From Thozetella sp. PMI_491 (lineage: Eukaryota; Ascomycota; Sordariomycetes; Chaetosphaeriales; Chaetosphaeriaceae), in contig MU270127.1 in NCBI GenBank assembly GCA_021432635.1, forward strand, positions 62,001 through 126,000: a DNA stretch of 64,000 nucleotides. The letters run 5' to 3'. The translations under genes and the position numbers were made by a program. The notes under the pieces are model-generated. The model saw only the letters and a list, made by a program, of their open reading frames with translations. It searched no databases and was not told the DNA's origin. Of the stretch, positions 35,046 through 47,702 are shown piece after piece (within the stretch, counting starts at the first letter, position 1; every line of letters starts with the position of its first letter).

Positions 35046-38000
35046 TCAGTTATTCATAAGACCCGAGAACCTGCTGTCCATTCCCATAAGCTCTTGCGGT
35101 GTCCTCATCTCTACCACTTGCCCGTCTTCTATCACTAGCACCACATCGGACTCTAGAATAGTATCTATACGATGGGCAATAGTTAGGATGGTGCAACTCG
35201 CACACTTTTCTTTCAAAATACGCCGGATCGTATTATCAGTACCGGAGTCGATGTTGCTAGTGGGCTCATCGAGAAGGATGATCTGGCCTTTCTGTAAGAT
35301 GGCTCGAGAAAGGGCAAATAGCTTTTGCTGGCCGACGGACAGAGACGAGGCTGTAATTTCCGCATCCAGGCCACCACGCTCCTTGAGTGTATCCCAAAGA
35401 CCAACGACGGATAGAGCATTGGTTATGTCCTCGTCGCTTGCTCGGCTGTGAGGATCAGCGTTGAAACGCACGGTACCAACCAATATGAGCGGGTCTTGGG
35501 GCACAGCGACCAGCCGCTCGCGGATAACGTCTCTAGGAATTCTAGCCAGATCAACACCATCGATGATGACTGTGCCTTCATTCAACTCAAGCAACCGCAA
35601 GAGCGTTCCGACCAACGAGCTCTTTCCACTGATTCGTCGATGGTTAGTTTGAGTGTCAACCTCGAAGCGGAGTTAGCCCAAGGGGATAACTTGCCTTCCT
35701 GTCCGGCCGCATATTCCTACTTTCTGGCCTGGTTTGATAACTAGCGATAAATCGCGTAGCGCTACAGCAGTAGGGCTAATAAGCTATTAGTGGTGGAACC
35801 CAGTGGCTAGAAGGCCAGTATATGCCTACCTATGAGAGGCAGTGACGCCGCGAAACTCAATGCCTCCATGCTCTGGCCATTTGGGAGGAGGCTGAAAGTC
35901 TTCGCATTGCTTATGTTCCGGCTTCACTTCTTTCTCGAAGTCCCTTGTTCTCGCAACCGCACCTAGAGAGGTTTCCAATTCTGTCCAGCTTCTGACAAGA
36001 AAACTCAGATTTGTTTCAAGTGCTGAGACAACAACATTAGTATAAGCCATCATAAAAATAGGTTCTGTCCTACACACCGAAAACATTGACGAGTGAGACA
36101 CCTAGCAAACCAGGACTTGTCAAGTGTCGGAGGCCAACGGCTAGGCCTACAACCAGAGTAGCCTCAGCAGCTATGATCAGCTGAAGAACGAGATTAAGCC
36201 ATTGCTGACAGCTTTGAAGTAGATACTGCGGACGTTGCGATAAATCGAGGAGTTTGATGTTCTCCACCTGGTTGTCCTTCTGCCAGCCCAAAGCTCGAAC
36301 AGTGGCCAAACCTCCCAGAGTTTCAAGAAAGTGAGAATAAAGCGGGCTTTTCGATTCGAGGTCTAGGTACCGAAGTTGACGCGATGTGCGAAGATATATG
36401 TGCTGAAGGCAGAAGATGGCAAGGAACACGACTGGTATTGTAGCAGTCAGGTAGACGGAACCGGTGGCCACGAGGCCTATCCCTGCTGCAACTCGCATAC
36501 CGCCTATCACATGTAAGGAGCCATTTCAAGTCGTAGTATAGATGGTACATACTTAAGAATAGCATTGCGGCGCTAATTGCCAGCGCGGACTCTATCAATG
36601 TCATATCTTGGCTGAAGCGGTTCAGAAGAGACCCTATATCTGTGGCCGTGAAGAACATTTGTGGCGCTCTGTGCCTAGGTAAGTAAAAGAACAGTCGATT
36701 TCAAGCGACTACATACCGCATAACGGTCTTGAGAAGGATGAAATGTAGTTTGTTAGAGCTTGCGGGGGCGATGAGAATGAAAAATGCCCTAGGAAGGTAG
36801 ATTAGAGAGCTTGCCACACAAATCCGAGCTTCTGGTGTGTTATTAACTTACCAGACAAAGCCTCCAATCCCGGCAGCGGTAATAAATGGAAGAATCATGT
36901 AAACAGAAGCATAGAGGGCAAACTGTCCACCTCCTGCTTCCGACCACATCTTAAACCAGATCTCTGTCTTGGGTCAGCTTTTTCGTTTCAACAATTGAGT
37001 GCACAACATACGGCTAAAGGTGGCGCTAGACACCTCTAGGGTGATGAAGAAAGCTAGAGTCAAAGCGTGCCCTAATTTGATGGAGCCAAAGTAGTAGCGG
37101 TATAAGCTAAAGTCTCCGGTTTTGCGGTTCAGATCTTCAAGATCGATGGCTGTGGGCGTTGGATAAGGCAGCTTCTTTGACGTTGAAAGCTTCGTAACTC
37201 GCTCATTTGAACCTTTTTCTTTGCCCTCCGCTAATGAAATATTTTCCATGGTGCCTAATTCCACTGCTTCCGCGTAGGTGCCATTGTATTTTAGCCCTCC
37301 GTCGGATAGGATGATAAGTTGGTCGGCGTATCGAAGGTACTCCCCTGTAATATTGACGACATCAGTATTCTTCATGCTTCAAAAGGAAAAGCGATACTAA
37401 CTCTCTTGTGTAACAAGAAAGACGGTGGAACAAGTCTGCTTGAACAAACCATTGGCCCCGAATAGAGATTCCACAACGGTCGTCTTGGTTACACCATCCA
37501 AGGCGCCTAGGACACTGTCAAGGACCGCAATCTGCGCGCGTGAATATACAGCTCGTGCCAGGGCAACCCGATGCTTCTGCCCTCCGCTTAGCGTAGTCGA
37601 TCCACCTCCAATGCTAGTCTGGTCACCGTCAGGCAAACTATCAAAGTCTCGGTCTAGGGCACAAGCTCGGATGCAAGAGTGATACCACTCCCAGTCAATT
37701 TCTTCATTACTGATATGACCGCATATTGCTTTCTGGATGGTGGTATTAGGTAGCCAAGGGGTCTGACCGCAGTAAGCAATGCGTCGGTCTGCGACGCTGA
37801 CGGTGCCTCTCTCGTATGACCCCTCGCCTAGGATCGCTTTGACGAGAGTGGACTTGCCAGAAGCGACAGGTCCAGTGATCATCGTGAGTGACCCTTTTGG
37901 AGTATTGAAACTGACTTCGTGGAGGACTACGTCGGCGGTTGGTGTGGGACGCAGATATATACCGTTGATCGAGACCGCTAGTTTCGGCGGCTCAGCCTCC

Positions 38001-39882
38001 GCGTGAATAGCAGCGTTATGGCCTGGAGAAGTGGTATCGGAGAGGTCTCGCTTTTCATCGCCTGATTGTTGGGGAGCCTGAGGGATGGATTGCCGAGAAT
38101 CACTTCTAGAGGTTTCAGTGAGAAACTTTTGTACCCGGTCGAACGACCCGATGCCAGCTGCTACCAATGGAACGGTCTGGATAAGCGAGGAGAAGGGCCC
38201 TGTCAACAGCGAAATAATTGAGAGACTTGAGAAAGATTGAGTGAGATCGAGAGTCGACGTATGTCTCACTGCTGCTTGAATGCCGTAGGCAGCAAAAGTT
38301 ACTGGTGGCGACATGTAGGCGCAGAGGGTGGAAATAACGTTCTTCCAAACGATATTCCATCGGAAGTGAGCCATATGCTCAGTCTCCTGAATTCTTAGCT
38401 TTTGCAAAGCATCCGTCATCAAGTTACTGAGGCCCAGCATCTTGATACTTCGCATCTCCGAGAGCACGATCGCTGTAGTCCCGACTCGCTTCTGGACCGC
38501 TTCGACCCACAACTTTTGATGGCCTGCAACACGGAGCGTGATCTTCGAAGCTAGTAGCGTAGCGACTGAAAGAAACTAGGTTAGCGGACCACTGAGTGGA
38601 CAAGGCTATCGGGGAGTTTACCAGCGACCACCGCTAGGGGCATAATGCAAACCCAGCCCATCTGGCGGGCCAGGAGGAATAATCCAACACCGACTTGGAC
38701 CAGATACGCCCAGATGTTGTGCACATTCTCTAGAGAGCCAGTAATCAGAGCTGTATCGGAACTCATCAATGTAACGGCCGTTGCCTCGTCGTATAAGCCA
38801 TCGGGAATGGTGAGTGCCCGATCGTAGATCAAAGCGACCAGCGCGCCACGGGCCATGGTAAGACAACGAGTCAATGACTGGCGGTAGTGTAGGTCGAAAA
38901 CCGCCATACTAATGTATATGACCCCTGTGGCGGCTGTCAAGCCGTACGCCTCGCTGGCAGTGAGCTCGCCATCCGGTCCGGTCACAAGTTGTAAAACACT
39001 GGCGATCAAGAAAGGCTGTGTGAACGTCAAGGCGACCACGCAAAGCCGCGGAAGAACAGCCCGCAACAGTGGCCTCCAGAGCGCGCGACTGAGGATCCAG
39101 ATCAGCTCAAACCGCCGCTCTGGCTGCTGTCGCTTGTTCCAGGCGTCTTGAAGCCGAGCCTTGAGCTTCTCTGAGCTGAGGTCCTCATCCAGGGGAAACA
39201 GGTCTTCCGAGGAGATTGATGTGCGGAAACCCCTTTGGAACAGAACATTAATCCAGAAAAGAAATGATCGGCTAATGATGCCACTCGTCGACTCAGGCGA
39301 GAGATTCTGATATGGTTGCTTGAGATAGTCTCGCTTCTGCTGAGCTTCTAATATAAGAAGGGCTAGTTTGACAGCCAGATTGGCGGAGAATAGCCCAGCT
39401 AGCGTATTATCGTTACCCAGTAGCCATAGAGATCTCGCCTGTGCGAGATCGAGAATAATGGTAGAAAAGAGGTAGAGAGTGAGCAAAGTGGACGGACGGA
39501 CGGATCGAGAGTCTTCGAGCCAGGAGAGAGCCGCGAGTTGGATTGCCACTAAAAGGTTGACAGTGGCCACCGCGACAGATACAGCGGACCTATTAGACGC
39601 ATCCCGTTGATATAGAACTAGCAATGCGATTTGCACTCCGATGAATGAGGTGACGGCGGCAAGTTTAACGATACGGAGTGGTGTAGCAACAGTTTTGACA
39701 TCGGTCCGGGCTAACTGAACAGTGCGGGCGATGAATGCGAGGAGAAATGCAGTGGCCGGGAGCAGGGTAAGAATGGTGCGTTCGAAGAGAACCGTGAAAT
39801 CGAAGCCACCGCGGCATTCAATCTGCACGAGAGGACCAAAGGTGTCATCAGCACCTGAGGTACAGTTGGCTGCACGCTCCAT
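35046..39882 (-). CDS. ABC transporter, ABCC (MRP) type, full length
   Basis: Ten exons (39882-38622, 38565-37402, 37344-37012, 36963-36852, 36788-36717, 36668-36553, 36503-36078, 36022-35830, 35775-35695, 35628-35046) join in frame to 1446 aa. The layout is TMD0-like N-terminal segments (about residues 25-180), TMD1, NBD1, TMD2, NBD2, as in fungal ABCC pumps. NBD1 has Walker A GPVASGKSTL, signature LSGGQKHRVALARA and a deviant Walker B AVLDSVLGALD. NBD2 has Walker A GRTGSGKSSL, signature LSVGQQKLFALSRA and Walker B IILLDEPTSNID. The NBD2 Walker A serine codon is split by a GC-AG intron (35629-35694). Such pumps export metabolites or drugs from the cytosol across plasma or vacuolar membrane. 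The cargo is unknown. Confidence 0.92.
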
Positions 39883-41076
39883 CTTCGCTTGACCGATGCC
39901 TGGAGCAAGATGGAACGCAGCTCTCTGCCAGCGGGCTTCGACAAGAAGGGATATGCATCCTTTGGAGAAAACTCACATTAAATAATAATTCGGAGAGTTG
40001 AAGGGTTGGACAGCCTCAAATTACGTCGACACAAATGCAGCATACCGACCTCGTAATATCCGGCGAGACGGAATAGGAAAAGTGTCCCCCACCGGCCCCA
40101 TCTTATCTGACACTCCGAGTGGTGGGTAATTGTGTAGGAGGGACTTTTGAGCCCTCGCTTTACCTTGCTGTCGTCTATTGGAAAAACGAGTGCGCTTTTC
40201 TATAGTACGGAAAGGCTGGCAAGTGGAAGCTCAAATAACTAACTACGCTAAAAGGTTCAGCCTCACTCAGTCAACCACATACACTCTCCCCCCCCCCTTA
40301 TCACCCCCCCCCCTTTTTTTTTTTTCCTTTCTATTTCTCCCCAAGAGAAAAATAAATAAACAAAACTACAGATCCAGAGAAATGATGAATAATAGATGAC
40401 GAGTACAAACCGTAGTCAAAGTCGTTGCTTGCTTTGCCATGCCATTCAAAGGGATCTGGGGTGTTTACATAGCCCCTATTACTATGAGCACGAGGTCACA
40501 TGATCATTTTTTTCTGAATCAATTGCCCTCAAGTGGTTATATGGAACATAAGGCCGGCAACCAGCAGGCTGAAGGATGCTATTTATCGCGATTAGACAAC
40601 CTTGTGGGGGCTGCTTGGTCAGCTCTAAGGGGTTACATCAAAGATATGAGCTGAGATGTACATTCAGGGATTTGATGGCGATCCGAGCGTTTACCCCCGC
40701 TTATTTGCCAGATATCTTGTTGCCGCTCCAGTCCCGGAGTGATACAATGCACACCGAGCCGCGCACCGGCTTGGACGTTGTGGCCCGCGATTGCGTTGGC
40801 ATCACATATAAAGCTAACTCCAATTGGAGCAACGCGGCTGTGCCAGCCGTGTCGTGCTTCCCCCGCTCCCCCGGGCAGGCCTGGGCATTCTTGAGTGGCT
40901 CGCCGACGGCATCTGGACACCAAAGCAGGCATATGATGGGGCTCTGTGCCACTGATGTACGGGAATAAAGGTAGTGCCCTTGCACATTTATCCAGATTTT
41001 GTGGCTATCGAACCTCCTCTTCCCATGGAATTTCGATCCCAACGCGTCAAGGCCCGAGCCTTACTGCATCTAGACG
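39883..41076. promoter_or_regulatory. divergent promoter of the ABC transporter and the membrane protein
   Basis: This 1.2-kb spacer lies between outward-facing start codons. A pyrimidine tract of C-runs and a T-run sits at about 40285-40335, followed by A-rich sequence. No gene is supported inside. The shared promoter makes co-expression of the two membrane proteins possible. Confidence 0.45.
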
Positions 41077-43758
41077 ATGTACGTTTTTTTCTGGCCGAGA
41101 AGCCGCTCATCAGAGAGTGCTCTTAAACCAGCCTCCCTCATAATTCTTGTTTTACTTCGAGGCTGGCCTGTTTCTGCGGACTCCAAATCCGAGCCTGCTC
41201 CCGCCTCTACGTCCGGATATTTCGCGGCGCTCAACGATTTGGCCACAGCCACCCCGTACCAGCCCGTTGGTGGGCAGAACTTCACGCGATGCTGCCTTCA
41301 GGCAGTCCAAGATTGGGTGAATGGAGACAGCGATGTCTCCATCCAGTGGGGTGATTTCACCCCGAATCCGAATTATGTCTTCTCAGGCCCCGATAGCCTT
41401 AGTTCTAGCGGGGCTCAGTTTCCGTGTGGAGCTTCGTTTGAGGGCAATATTACCGGGGCACCTGAGGTCGTTGTCAAGTATTCGTGGTGCACGTCTAACT
41501 GTGGCGGATGGCAAATTTCTAACAATGGGGATCTGGCTCAATGGGTGATCCCACTGGTCGGTTTCATTCTTCCCGCTGCGGTATTCTGTCTTAACGTAAG
41601 CTAAACGCGAGCGAACTCTTCCTACTACCTGCCTAGCTGCTCCCCTCTGGTACGTTGTAAGAAATAGGGCTGAGTTTGTTAGGTTCCGCGAAAGATGATA
41701 TTCAACATCGGCGACAGCCTCTTCCCGGACGTCATCAACGAGTTTCGAAATAACTGGCAGAATCTGTGGCTCTACATCCTGGGGAAAGGGGGAGACCGAT
41801 CGGCATTGGGCTTTACCTCTAGGTGCCTCCGGACCCTGCTGAATACAATCAGCGGCATAGCGCAACTAGTTTTCAGGGCCGTGGTTGCTTTGTCACTCGG
41901 CCTGATCAACGTCATTGTCTGGGTGATTGTTGTTTTCTCCACTGCCTCTCCAATGATTCTCAGCGGGCTATACGAGGCGGCCATCGATAGACAAGTGCTA
42001 TCCGCGATCGAAAGAGAGATTCGCCATTACCAGTCTCTAAGGAAGCGTACTGGCGGCTCGTATGCTACGAATGAACTGTACCGCATCCGATACCAGGTGC
42101 ATCTTCTCTATGCCATTCTTGTCGGCAACCTGGAGCTGTGGGAGAAGCCAGGTGACACTATTTCCGATACAACTACTCCTTCGTCGCCTGTTGATATCTC
42201 CGAAAATGGATCCGGAGCCCATCCTCCGCCTCCCAACTTCAAGGATGAGTCGACGATTGATCAACCAAGAGTACCACAGCCCACCAGTGAAGCCTGGAAG
42301 CATATTAGCGAAATATTAGACAAGATGGATACGGGAAGTCCGACTCATCGGTTCAACGCTCAGACACGGCTGAATACCATGCTAGAATGCCAGGCAAGTT
42401 TTGGGGCCACGATTGGCGCCCCCATCGCGTTCTTTCTCGGCGCTTTCCTGCTCTCGGTCGAGAGCAATGTGAACCAGTACGGCGACAACGACGATTCTCA
42501 CGCCCTTGCGTTTGGTGAATGGTGGATGACTATTCCACACGTTGCTATCGTCAGCGGCTGTTTGCTCGCCGGCAACAACCCCAACACGCTCGAGGCCATA
42601 TACTCAGGAGTCAGAGATACCTTTGACGCTCTCAGAGGTCATCACGACAACGAGAAAACCTTTAGATCCACTGGTGCGGTAGAGGGTGATTCTAGCGATC
42701 ATCTTGCCGGAGATGTTCACAGTAGCGGACCACGGCGCATACCCCCTGCGCTCGAGAGGCTCTGGGACAATATATACAAACCTTTTTATAACTCCCACTA
42801 CCAACCCGTGTGGATGTGGGAGAGAGGTCGGAGCAAGAGGAATTGGATTCAAGCCGTCCAAGAAATTAAGGCCTACGAATCGGCCAAATTTGGAACAGGC
42901 GGTGAGCCCAGTCGACTACGACGCGCGTCCACACTCAGTCGACAGAGTTCGAGGGCTCAGAAGATCTTGGCCAAGCTTCGGGAACTCTGGTATATTTCAC
43001 GGATCCAGCATAGACTACAAGATGTTCCCAGCTTAGGCTTGATCGGGTGGGCCTTCTTGGTATTTGAGGCCATCATTATTATCATCATTCCATGCGTCCT
43101 TGCCTTCATCACGTCATACTTCACCCCTGCAGTTGGCCTCTCGTGTCGAACCCTCACCTTTGTCATCTACTTTGCTTTTCAGTTCTGGCTTACCTGTTTA
43201 TGGGCCATCGACTTTGAGAACATTGTCCACTCTAGGCTATACGCGGGTAAATCGGGTTGTCCGTCGGTCTTCTCTATCGCTATTGTCTTCGGCTTTTGTG
43301 GCTCAGCCTTTTGTGCCGTCGCTGGAACAATTATGCAGATCATGGGGGTTTATCGTAACTGCAAGTGCAACATTCCATTGTCGGCGTGGGCGTCTGGCGA
43401 CTTTAGCTTTGCCATTTCCAGCAACTCGGCCGCTATGATATACTACGCGAAACGGTATTGGCTGGCTACAGGCGTCGCGTCTATCGCCCAACTGCTTGTC
43501 TTCTGTTACTCGGGCTGGTGGTACCAGCGGCACTGGAGACAACGATTCAACAAGGTGGTAAAAGATGTGCTAGATGTGAGGGATGTGTTGGCGAACGGAG
43601 ATAGACACGATCGAGGCAAGATCGTCAATGGGCATAAGAAGGAGCTCGCCGGTGGGAACGCGGTGGATAAAGCACTTGAAAACAAAGAAGCTATGACACC
43701 TGTCACTACAGGCAGGGAGAGGAACGTGGTCGATGACATGAGTATCGAGCCCGCGTAG
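41077..43758 (+). CDS. large multi-pass membrane protein of unknown function
   Basis: Exons 41077-41595 and 41683-43758 join in frame to 864 aa. The N-terminus has a hydrophobic leader (ALKPASLIILVLLRGWPVSA) followed by an extracellular domain with several cysteines (FTRCCLQAV, FPCGASFEGN, SWCTSNCGGW). Membrane segments follow at about residues 160-175, 215-270, 410-425, 460-475 and several between 625 and 800 (for example LVFEAIIIIIIPCVLAFITSYF). Long hydrophilic loops rich in Ser, Asp and Pro separate them. Similar proteins are widespread but uncharacterised in filamentous fungi; I know no function. It is divergent from the ABC transporter. Confidence 0.8.
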
Positions 43759-44491
43759 ATTGAACCTAGGTTAATGCCCCAAACTTAGTTCCAAATAGAA
43801 TAGATATGCTGCAACCCAGCCGCTGAACTACAACACGACCCCTTTGGCTTGTTTGTTAGTGTGAAAATCGAAATAGGCTACAAGGGAGGTAATTGACTCA
43901 GATATCAGGAGCTTAAAGACCAACAAGGAGCCAAAATGGCCGTTTACTAGCTTTCAAGCCCTAATATAGGGCCAGTCTCTGTCCCATACCAAGCTAACCA
44001 ACATAGAGGGGGTCAGATTGCAGTTTTATATCCCTACTACTCTCGGCTCAGGTCATAAGAAATTATACTAACAAAGTTATAAACGAGAAGTCGACAGGTA
44101 CTCTCTTCTTGCCATGCATCGAGAGCCTGGTAGTATAAAGATACCAATACAGCGTTACTAGCCACGATTTTCTTCGATGTGTGGCTGGAACAAGCCGCAT
44201 AATCACACCTGTTTTGCGGCAAAGCACCATGTGCCTCCCTTATCGAACTCTTTGCATGGCTTGCAGAGATTGGTTGGGCCCGCCGCCGTTTCGCGCAATT
44301 GCGCAAACCTAGCTGCTTTAATTCCCGACGTCGTCCAATTTTCTATGCTGTCCAGCCTCAAAAGTTGACGCGCGAGCGCTTGAAGCCAAAGCCATTTGCT
44401 TGACAAACCGCCGGTCAAATAAAATTCATTGCAAGTTCCTTTGAGCACGACATAGCTTCCGCGTCGTGCCAAGGGCCTGGTCGGATAAGCA
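43759..44491. other. intergenic region
   Basis: A minus-strand open frame of 117 codons overlaps the right part, but it has no recognised domain and lies opposite the start of the retropepsin-like gene. I see no supported gene here. Confidence 0.4.
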
Positions 44492-45581
44492 ATGACAAAA
44501 GAGAAGTCGTCAGGCCGCGCTTCCGACCAACCAACTTGGAAGTCCGATCCTGGCACTATTGCAGACGATTCTGCGGTGCAAACTCACTATCATTTTACTA
44601 TTCGGTAAGCGCATTTCATCAAGGCTGTATCTACACGCATAATACCAACCGATCTATAGATCGTCTACGACCTCCCAAAGATTACTCACGCGGCCCCGAG
44701 GTGATTTAGGACCTTCAACGAGTGCAGATCCGATTGATTCACTCACAAGGAGCTCAGAGCTTAGCGTTGGGGATAACATCTCGGCGCCTGGCCCTCAAGG
44801 GACATATGATAATGTGCCGAGCTCAGCCAGCTCGGAGACACTCGTGAGTCGTAATATTGAAGTCTTAGTGGACAGCGCTACAAAAGAAACAGTGTCGGAT
44901 GATCAATCTGCTGTATATCATACGAACAGTACACAGAGCCACGGATCACGAGGATCGGGTTTCAGCGAACCGGCCGACACACCCGTGCCTTCTTTCAACT
45001 ACCCAGCCAGCCTTCCAGGGAACGTTATCCCCCCCGTGGCACCCTTTGCCCCATTGAGGAATGACGTGGCCATAGACATCGTGAACTACGGGCCTCTCTC
45101 AGTGTGTATCCGGAAAGATTGCGAACTCTCATTTATCAACTCGAAGGTCTCCGCACAGCTAGGCCTAGAGACCTATCCGCTTCCCAGGGCGAAACGAAAC
45201 ACTATTTTTACCCCGTTGGGCACCTATGAGGAGCTTGAGGCCTACTCGGTCTTTTTTGCCGACATCAACGCGCTCGGCGTCAAGAACCGCGAGTTTAAAA
45301 TGCTGAACCTCGCGTGGGAGGACAACTCCCTCGCCCAGGTTATCCTTGGACGGAAGCTGCTCCGGAAAATACGGCAAGATATTATGGGTGCTAGCCGTTA
45401 CGGGAGTGAACTTAGCAGTGCTATAGGTCCGTCAATCTGTCTAGTGTCCTGTATCGACTTGCTAGCTACTAACATGCACATGATCTGCAGCCCACGGCGC
45501 CAGTCACAACGCTCTGATACCGCGACAGCATGGCAGCTCGCATCGCAGAACTGCCATGTGGGCGCCGCCGCAGCCCTATGA
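44492..45581 (+). CDS. retropepsin-like (aspartyl protease fold) protein, 3' end unresolved
   Basis: Exons 44492-44604 and 44660-45581 join in frame (GTAAGC...CTATAG; CG|A gives Arg) to 344 aa. The first 180 residues are low-complexity Ser/Thr/Asp. Residues about 195-285 resemble a retropepsin fold: a beta strand, then CELSFINSKVSAQLGLE (the position where active enzymes have a D-S/T-G triad, here not intact), then VILGRKLLRKI, typical of the flap-distal end. The missing Asp triad argues against protease activity. After RKLLRKI the frame enters the repeated segment and may not be genuine protein. The gene may really continue by splicing into the C2H2 gene downstream. Confidence 0.55.
45348..45570 (+). 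repeat. direct repeat, copy 1 (about 220 bp)
   Basis: Runs from GGACGGAAGCTGCTCCGG to CATGTGGGCGCCGCC and is about 88-90% identical by eye to copy 2, about 406 bp downstream. Confidence 0.85.
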
Positions 45582-45753
45582 AATGTCGGAAGGCCAGAGC
45601 AGCCAGCTGCAGAGCCCGACTCAGCTCTCCTCCTCCCGTGTAGAATCCGGCCTCTTCACGGCTGCCTCGGTCCCGTCCACCCTCGGCAGCGACTTTGGCG
45701 AATCCGCGGCCTTCACAAACCCCCCATTTATGTTTGATGAAACTTATATCATC

Positions 45754-45975
45754 GGACGGAAGCTGCTCCGGAATATCCAGCGAGACATTACGGGTGCTAG
45801 CCGTTCCGGGAGTGAACTTAGCAGTGCTATAGGTCTGTCAATCTGTCTACTGTCCTGTATCGACTTGCTAGCTACTAACATGCACATAATCTGTAGCCCA
45901 CGGCGCCAGTCACGACGCTCGAATACTGCGACAGCATGGCAGTTTGCAGCGCAGAACTTCCATGTGGGGGCAGCC
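45754..45975 (+). repeat. direct repeat, copy 2 (about 220 bp)
   Basis: Shares with copy 1 long identical stretches such as GGGAGTGAACTTAGCAGTGC and GTATCGACTTGCTAGCTACT. The unit between the copies is not itself repeated. Confidence 0.85.
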
Positions 45976-47461
45976 ACAAGAGATTCTCTCTTCAGCAGAT
46001 AGACAAACGGAACGCGAATATTCTCCAATCACTTCTCTAATGGAAGAAGCTCCAGATCCAGCGAATGATGATGGAATTTGCAGCCATGGCACGCCTGCTC
46101 CTCCGACGGATGAATCTTTAACAGCAGACGATGATGGGGACGAGAATGACTTTGCTCATATTCAGAACTCAAACCAGATACTAGTTAATACCATTCTGAA
46201 GAGTTTATGCAGGTGGCTGGATTCGAGGCTATATGCTAGTTCCGGCGGTATCATTACTTGCAGTCCTGGCTCAAACGCAACTGCGCCATCTTCATTACGA
46301 CCTGAATTAACAAATGAAGGGCTGCGAAATCTGGAAAATTGCTCTACAAAACGAGCCCGGGGTAGTTCAAGAGATGAAGAAGATGACGATAACTCCTTAA
46401 AGAGGCGCCGGTGGGGTGGCCCGTCTATCGACACAGATGGTGACGCACCGCGACTTGCCTGTCCTTTCTTTAAGAGAAACCCACAGAAGTACGGCACGGT
46501 TCCTACCTGTCTGGGACCCGGATGGACCGAGATACGAAGAGTAAAGTAAGTGTCGGTCCTTCCATCCCAATCATCTGTTCATAGAGTGTTTTTCTCATGC
46601 CGATGGTTACAGAGAGCACCTTTACCGACGACACGCTCTCCCACCCCAATGTCCTCGTTGCTGGTTAGATTTTCGGACAGAGGCCATGCGTGACCGACAT
46701 ATCCAGACCAATCCGCCTTGCGACGTACGAGAAAATAATAGGCTTCTTGACGGGTTCACAAAGATCCAAGAGAAGCGCCTTCGGAGTAGAAAGAAGCTAG
46801 ACACAACCCAGAGCGAAGAGGACAGGTGGAGAGAGATGTACATCATTCTATTTCCAGATGATGACCCTGAAACCATCCCAAGCCCATGTAAGTTCTAACA
46901 CGCAATTCAGGACGTGTACAAAAGAACCGACATCTAATAAGAGACTTAGATTTGGAGGTTATTGACCTTACAAGCCTTCCAATACCGGGAAGCTATGCGG
47001 ATTTTGCAGAATTTAGCCGCAGGGAGTTTCCAGTCTTTGTTCGTCGAGATCTTGAGCTGTCGCTGCAATCCAACGATATCAGTACCGAGAGGGAATTACG
47101 TCAACAGCTGGAAGAGGTGCTTGTAGGCATACAGGCAGGGTTCTTGAGATCTTACGAGCACTTCGTTTCTGAGAGAACGGTAGAGAATCGCGGGGTTCGA
47201 AACATAAGCGGTATATCTTCGAGGCGATCTATGGCTGAACGGGCTCCTATGCAAACACCTGAGACCACGCAAACGGTCGCCCGCGCCCCGGGACAGCCAT
47301 CCCTCGGCTCAAACAATGACGCTCACCAAGCACATCCACTTGTTGACACTGAAAGCGATCTCTTGGAGTTTAATTTCGACTGGGATTCTCCTCTTGGGGG
47401 AACATTTGGTCCACTGTCCGATTTCGATGGCTTCTTCCCTGGACCCGCGAACAAGCTTTAA
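45944..47461 (+). CDS. C2H2 zinc-finger domain protein (fungal family)
   Basis: Exons 45944-46545, 46613-46887 and 46950-47461 join in frame to 462 aa. A Ser/Asp/Glu-rich N-terminus with a basic patch (SLKRRRW, possible nuclear localisation) precedes LACPFFKRNPQKY and PGWTEIRRVKEHLYRRH, then CPRCWLDFRTEAMRDRH and NPPCDVRE. This double-finger arrangement is a well-known fungal family of unknown target. It is followed by a helix (KIQEKRLRSRKK), RWREMYIILFPDD, IPSPY and an acidic tail. The ATG at 45944 sits inside repeat copy 2; the next in-frame ATG at 46040 gives 430 aa. It may be the 3' part of a larger gene with the retropepsin-like region. Confidence 0.75.
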
Positions 47462-47702
47462 TGTTAGTTTCCAAACGTCATGAATCCTCTAAACAGACGG
47501 TGGAAGGGACAAAAAAGCCCAAGTTACTTAACTGCACATGCAATCCTCACATTAAATCTCCCCTTTCTCATCATGTAGTGACTCCAGGCTGTGTAGAACT
47601 GCCCCTTATCCCTCGGTCCTGATATATTTGCGAATGCTCAAAGTATATACACTTGAGTATAGACTGGGAACCATCAAATAATAGCTGGTAGAGAGCCAAA
47701 CA

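Noticed and set aside
44203-44556. Minus-strand 117-codon frame
   Set aside because: It lies opposite the 5' exon of the retropepsin-like gene, whose splice and frame are consistent, and has no recognised domain.
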